Assembly: GCA_013365365.1 (NCBI GenBank)
Contig: JABVXU010000168.1
Coordinates: 1 to 64,000 of the forward strand
Direction of reading: 5' to 3'
From: Cruorifilaria tuberocauda
Taxonomy: Eukaryota; Nematoda; Chromadorea; Rhabditida; Onchocercidae
DNA length: 64,000 nucleotides
The notes beneath the pieces are model-generated. The model was not told the DNA's origin. It did no database searches and worked only from the letters and a program-made list of their open reading frames with translations. Every line of letters begins with the position of its first letter. Position 1 is the stretch's first letter. Below are positions 58,601 to 64,000 of this stretch, piece after piece. Made by a program: the position numbers and the translations under genes.

Positions 58601-59722
58601 TAAGTGTCACTGGTTGTTATGTTCTTTTTTTTCTGCACATATAAAGAAACAAATAAAACACTTCGTCTTTGGGTTTTTCATTACTTGTTCAACGCTGTTC
58701 ACCAGGTCAAGCACCAAAATGATTGCTTTTAATTGAATCACATTTCTTTTTTCAAATAGCATTATTTCGTTTCTTTCATTATTTACATTTTTTTGAAAAT
58801 TTGAATCATTGGATGTGTATGTCATTTAGGAAGCTTTATGAATTGAAAATTTTCGTTTCGAAATACCATTCGTTCGAACTTATTAAAAAATTAATGTAAT
58901 ATGGAATTGAAATTGTTATCAGTGCTTGTTTGTTCGGAAAATCCACTGAGAGATGAATTTCTTTGTTTGCAAACTTCGTGATGTCGTGGCACGGAATAAG
59001 AGCATTTTTGGTAAGAAGATTAGATTTGTAATTTCTAATTTGGAGCAATTTAAACTAACAGAAAATGTTTCCATATTGCAGAGATATCACTGGAAACAAG
59101 CAGCGTCGAATGGGAGAAGATGAAACCGGTGGTTACACCGTTACCGGCGGCACATGCTCCAATGGTATTCGATGAGTGGACATACCACGATCCAGAAAAA
59201 CAGTGCGACGCCAGGTCAGGTTGCAAAAAACCACAAAGTGAAAGTGTTGTTTGGGTATGTATTGCCTAGGTTGATTAGATTATTTTTGCTTCTTGTTATC
59301 TAATCTGTAATTTATCAAAGCTTTTGATATTTAAAATTTTCATAAATTAGTTCACACTGAATTGAGTTTAATTGAAAGTAGTATTTGATGTAAAAGGTTT
59401 AAATTTCCCAGACTAAGAGTAATTTGAATGTTTGGAAAGAAGGAAATATGTAGCATTGCAAAGAGTTCAGATATTTGTTTTTGCGATGAAAGGAAAGATA
59501 GGACTTGTTTTGGCAGTTTCAAAAAAATTAGTTCAAAAATTTTTGTTTTTGATAGTGTTTGCAAGTCGATAGTGATATAATTTTAAAGATATAATTCTAT
59601 AGGTGCAATGTGATTATTGTTGCCGATGGTATCACATGGAATGTGTAACAGAGCATGGTATAATAGTTGGTAATTCAGATGATTTCAATTGTGGTTGTAG
59701 GGAAGCAAACAAAGGAAATTAA
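52678..59722 (+). CDS. FHA / AT-hook / PHD-finger nuclear protein (TCF19-like ends)
   Basis: Predicted chromatin reader. Exons: 52678-52757, 53005-53073, 53413-53524, 53623-53739, 53946-54003, 54289-54302 (14-nt microexon, tentative), 54454-54747, 54857-55811, 56042-56251, 56533-56633, 56910-57001, 57551-58266, 59082-59254 and 59603-59722; 1036 residues, all phases match. The N-terminal FHA domain (about 28-130) has KIGRNPDLVDVVL, SREHTTIF and HSLNGTYVND, as needed for phosphothreonine binding. A Ser/Thr/Ala/Gln-rich, probably disordered region of about 420 residues follows, then an acidic LEELTEDLLED, a conserved-looking VAMLLNDLTEVAWHHLARKS, and a Lys/Ser-rich region with an AT-hook (KRGRPKK, about 764-770). 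The C-terminal PHD finger (about 982-1030) has CDARSGC, VQCDYCCRWYHMEC and NCGC. FHA at one end and PHD at the other is the TCF19 architecture, but vertebrate TCF19 is about 345 residues, so orthology is uncertain. Confidence 0.9.
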
Positions 59723-60198
59723 AGATGTGCGACGATTTCCTTCCCTGATGGTTCTTGTATGTAGCAGGTTTTGGTTTTCTTTTCTTTTTTCTTTTTTGCA
59801 TTTGCATGGTATTTGCAAAGGGTTATTTAGTGATGATATCAAGTTTTTGCTTAGGTCTCCTTTGTTATTTCTATATTTGTTGTTCACCTTGCAAACTTAT
59901 GTGGCCTTTGATGGATTGTAGGCTTACAGTGATGTCATTTTTTTATTCAAACTAAAAGTTTTGCGAAACGCTAGAAAGTCGCAGTTTCTTCACTTTCTTT
60001 GAAAAAAACCTGTTAAATCATTAAAGCCAATCTTCTAGATTTCTTCGATTCTCTCTTTTGCTTGTTATAAATCAGGAGAACTCTTGACATTATCCGAAAC
60101 AAATTATTAAACGAGCAATATATAGTGCTATATTTAGCGAGTGATACGTAAGAGAAAAAAAATCAATCAGGTTTTATGTTGGTGATTCGGCGAATATC

Positions 60199-60219
60199 TA
60201 TATATATATATATATTCTG
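60199..60219 (+). repeat. (TA)n microsatellite
   Basis: About ten uninterrupted TA units in the spacer downstream of the FHA-PHD gene. Confidence 0.85.
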
Positions 60220-61003
60220 TTTATTGCTGATTTTATGATGATATTGTAATTTCAGTTGATTGATATTTTTGTATATAGAGATGGCGATATTGTTTTGTGA
60301 TTTCCTGTAATTATGGAAATATTTTAATTATGGCATTAAATTGTGACGAACATCTGACGGTCCACTAGTTGTTAATGAAACTGTGATAATGCTCATCTTT
60401 GCATCTTCTCTTTTTTTTAAGTTGTTTTTAAGTCTTTTAAGTTGCTATTCATAGTATTATAATGATATTTAGAGATAGTAATTATCATTTACTAGATATT
60501 TTGATTGTTAATTCTATAATTCCTGGATTTTTTTTATCATTTATAATAGTAAAAGAAAGTATTTACTCGTAGGCCCTTCAAGTTTTTTCTTATCCAAAGA
60601 ATGCTTATTTTTTCATTACCTTATAGCGAAATTTTGGACTATCATCATCGAGATTAGGAGCAGCACTATCATCAAAGGAAATTGATTATTGTAAAATCCA
60701 GGAATTTGCTACTTTCATATTGTAATTCATTCTTTTATTATTCTTTTAATAATCTTTTTCCCCATACAAATGCTCTGGTACTAATATTGAAACGGTATAG
60801 AATAATCTGTTGACATACATATTCCAGGATATTTAGCTCTTATAATTACTTATTACAGTTTTTCGTTTCAGTGATTTTATTTTGCATGTTGTTCACATTT
60901 TTGTTACATTGGTAGGAGTTTATATTTATCGTTTTTCTCCTTCATGAGTTGCGGTAGGCATACGTCATTCCGAAATGTTATCAGGTTGCACGTGTTCAAA
61001 AGT

Positions 61004-61167
61004 ATCAAATATGGATTCATACACGTTCAACTTCCTCTTCATATTAACTATAATTTATGTAATAACAGACTCAAATTGTGGCGTAATCAAATATGGGATT
61101 GATACACGTTCAACTTCCTCTACATATTAATATAATTTATGTAATAACAGACTCAGATTGTGGCGTA
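61004..61167 (+). repeat. 82-bp tandem duplication
   Basis: Two adjacent copies, 61004-61085 and 61086-61167, differ at only a few positions plus compensating single-base indels. They lie about 530 bp upstream of the RAD17 start codon, possibly in its promoter. Confidence 0.9.
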
Positions 61168-61694
61168 ACAAATTAAGCTCCACGTTAGTTGATTTGTCAT
61201 GTTGTAAATAATAGTATGAATTGCATAACAAAAAGTTTTTTTAGAAAAGTGCCACAAATTTTATTCTAGAATTTTTACCTCTTGTTTTTCTACTCCGTTT
61301 ATTTAACTTTCTTCACGGGATCAATATATAGATCGGTAAATATATGAACTTCGTTGTTCCATGTTACAGTATTTCAAATATGTTGGTTGGTAACAACCTA
61401 AAAACAGTATAATATAATTTTAAGAGGAATTAAAACGTTTTTGATGCATTATAACCATTTTATAATCGAGGTGATTGTTTTCATCAAATATTACGGTCTG
61501 GTGATGCCACTCTTCTGGGAGAGTGATGATATCGGCTTTGAGTAGGATTCTCTTTTACAACAAATTCATGTATATGTTGTAATTTATAAAGAGCAAATTG
61601 TAAAATATTTAATTTAACTACAACTGTGGTTTTTTTGTGGAATGGAAGACTGGAGAGACAAGAAGTTCAGTTATTTTTTTATTTAGATTTTCGA

Positions 61695-64000
61695 ATGGGG
61701 GAAACGCATATTGCAGATTTTGGAGCTAGGCAAATGACGTCAGTTACTTGGTTTTGTTCATCGTTTGAATCATCGAGTAATTCAGATCAAACAACAACGG
61801 ACCATAGGGTAATCAAACATTGTGCTCAATGAACATATGAATTACTGTGGTTGCATACGATGTATCTGCTGGGATATTGCAATATATACAAGTTTATATA
61901 TATACATATGCAGAGCACAGAGCATCGAGATTTATTTTATTTCAGTTCCCAGAAAAGATATATGCTTCACGTACCGCAGCTGATACCATAGATTATGAAG
62001 AAATAAAGATGTCTGCCAAAGCAGCATTTTATAGTTCGCATGAAAAGGAATCAACTGACTTTCTGATCGATCGATTTCCTCTACAATTTGTAGAACAATT
62101 AGCTGTAAATCCAAAGAAGGTTGATGAGGTACTGCTTTGAACTTTAGACGAAGAAATATTTCTCTTTTAATTAATGATAAGAAGATAATGAAATTTCGAC
62201 AGGTAGTCCGATAAGCAGTGGTGATTAGTTTACACATATGATTATGTCAGTGTTTCCGTGAGTCCAGAATGTTCATATTAGCAGTTAATATAATTGTTCC
62301 ATGGCTTTTTTAAGTTAAGACGATGGATGCGAAAGAAGGAGGGACGATGTCGAGAATGCAAATTACTTTTGCTCACCGGACCAACCGGTAGTGGCAAAAC
62401 AGCAGCTGTGAAAATGTTATGTCGCGAGTTAAATCTTGAATTAATCGAATGGGACTGTTCCGAATCCTACGATGTTTTTTGTGATCCGGAAGGAAAAAAA
62501 GTTGTTCATGAAATAAATCAGGCAAGTTATATTTTTCAAGTTCATTGAACTGCCGACAATTTAACCGTTTCTTTTAGCAGTTTCTGTGAAATCTTATTAT
62601 ATATATACAGAAAATGAGGCAACACCAAGGTAATAATCCTTAATGTATGAAATATCCTCTTATATCGTAATGCACTGTAATTTGAAGATTTTATTTGTTT
62701 TCAATTTAAACTGCAGTAGCACAGTTGCTTAAAATATATTATTTGAAGAATTTAAAAAGGAACGGATTTTGCTTTAATTGCTCCAAAACACTAAGAGCTT
62801 GCAGAGATAGAGATTCCAGATAAGAATTATCGAAATTTTTTTAAAAATATTTGCTTAGATTACTCAGCAATCCTCAAATTTTATTTGCACTATCATGCTA
62901 CTTCGTTTTTTTTTCTTTAGGCTCGGAAGTTTGCTGAATTTTTGAAGTCATCGAATCGTGGATCTATTGAAAAATCTGTTTTACAAAAAGTTATACTTGT
63001 CGAGCAACTTCCAAATGTTTTTTATCAGTAATATTTTTTTTTAAGAATTTGTCGAACTATAGGACAATGTCTCGTTTTTAGCAAAATGTTGCATTATTCA
63101 CTCTTCATATTAGGCCGGATCATAGCTGCTTTTTCTAAAAAAATGTAAAATCTAATTTAATTTAATGTCAAAATAAAGAGAAATATAACTTTAAGTTTCT
63201 TCTTCCTCATTGAAGAGGGTGATAGAATACGATTTGTCATTATTAATTCTAATAGTATTTGGTGTTCTTTTTTATTTAAAATTGTAGAGATCCATCGATA
63301 TTACATGCAACGCTGAAGAACACCATCAATAATACAGTTTGTATGTACATATTTATTATGAGTGATGTTGATTCCTGCTGGTATTTAAGCCCAAAACGTA
63401 TTTTACCGTCAAATATTCGCTATCAGTTAGGATTTGAGGAATTAACTTTCAATACTTCTGCAGTGATTTTCTTATCGAAAGCGCTGCGAAGGATTACTTC
63501 GCTGCTGAAGGTTAATGTACCACCGCCACAAATTAAAAGAATTGCTGAGAATTCCAATGGTTAGTATTCAAATATGATATTGCAATTATCTCAATTAATA
63601 ATAGTTGTCAGTCAATTTAGTTGAATCAAAATTTCAGAGTATAATGTTTTTTGTAAGAATTCTTTTATTTGATTTTTCCACTCCCTTTGTAATCATAAAA
63701 GATAATATTTGAGATATGAAATACTTCCAATACTTAATTTTCAAATTGCGACATTTTTTCATCCCAATAATTATTTCCATATTCTTACCTTTTTATTTCT
63801 GATTTATTCCTTTCTATAAAAAAAATTAAGCAAAAAATATAGTTGCAAATAAATGCTTCATACGTTCATGTTTTATCACAGGTGACATAAGAACAGCAAT
63901 TCACAACCTGCAGCTGTGTTTTGTTGGTAACACAGAAGTTAGTGAAATTTGTTGTTTTCATTCCCCAACATTAGTTGATCCATATCATAGTTTGGGAAAG
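61695..64000 (+). CDS. hpr-17: RAD17 checkpoint clamp loader, 5' part
   Basis: AAA+ ATPase that replaces RFC1 in the alternative clamp loader placing the 9-1-1 clamp on damaged DNA. Exons: 61695-61808, 61946-62128, 62315-62521, 62921-63027, 63288-63559 and 63882 onward; the gene runs past the window end, with about 334 residues seen. ATG 61695 is preferred because a TTATTTAG acceptor lies 8 nt upstream. Visible features are the pre-AAA segment (FVEQLAVNPKKVDELRRW), Walker A GPTGSGKT (about 120-127), EWDCSES, the Walker-B-region KVILVEQLPNVFY, MYIFIMSDVDS (sensor-1 region), RILPSNIRYQLGFEELTFN and GDIRTAIHNLQ (sensor-2 region), all in RAD17 order. In human RAD17 the Walker-B-region reads LVEDLPN; here Asp is Gln. 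The intron after exon 3 appears to use a GC donor (CAG|GCAAGT); a GT donor 24 nt downstream (CAA|GTTCAT) is a weaker in-frame alternative. Confidence 0.92.

Larger units (their letters stand above)
59723..61694. other. Intergenic spacer with 82-bp tandem duplication
   Basis: 2 kb of AT-rich sequence between the FHA-PHD gene and RAD17. It holds a (TA)n run at about 60199-60219 and an 82-bp tandem duplication (61004-61167). No coding sequence is supported. Confidence 0.5.

Overview
This is an AT-rich stretch of nuclear DNA from a nematode, most likely a filarial one. The reasons are many short introns with GT...TTTYAG borders, trans-splice-like acceptors just upstream of several start codons, polypyrimidine-rich long intergenic spacers, and gene families with clear nematode orthologues (ehs-1, mnk-1, LACT-type beta-lactamase-like proteins, hpr-17/RAD17). 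Gene models below were built by hand by joining open frames across splice sites with compatible phases. No search was run, so orthologue names rest on recognised motifs.

Layout. Positions 1-1900 hold a decayed LTR-retroelement: an envelope-glycoprotein-like remnant bracketed by a 42-bp inverted repeat, then an LTR-like stretch with a TATA box, a poly(A) signal and a perfect four-unit heat-shock element. A small secreted-protein gene of unknown function follows on + (2695-3753). Next on + is a complete EPS15/EHS-1 endocytic scaffold gene (5145-10303). A 5.7-kb gene-poor spacer leads to a beta-lactamase-like (LACT family) gene on + (16021-19370). It converges on two minus-strand genes: a predicted pseudokinase (20042-22490) and a biopterin-dependent aromatic amino acid hydroxylase (23630-27188). 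About 11 kb without a strong gene follows, apart from a possible small CxxC/CxxC protein on minus (35030-35287). The + strand then carries a MAP-kinase-interacting kinase (MNK) with long extensions (38413-46498), a 6.2-kb spacer containing a perfect everted nuclear-receptor half-site pair, a 1036-residue FHA/AT-hook/PHD chromatin protein with TCF19-like ends (52678-59722), and the 5' part of the checkpoint clamp loader RAD17 (61695 to the window end).

The genes are functionally unrelated: endocytosis, secretion, biogenic amine synthesis, MAPK-eIF4E signalling, chromatin and DNA-damage checkpoint. No operon is evident, because same-strand neighbours lie more than 1 kb apart. The most interesting points are the heat-shock element in the retroelement remnant, the hydroxylase that appears to lack its ACT regulatory domain, the pseudokinase that has lost HRD and DFG, the MNK kinase with DLD and Ser-Pro in place of DFD and Thr-Pro, the large insertion in the FHA-PHD protein, and the everted AGGTCA element.
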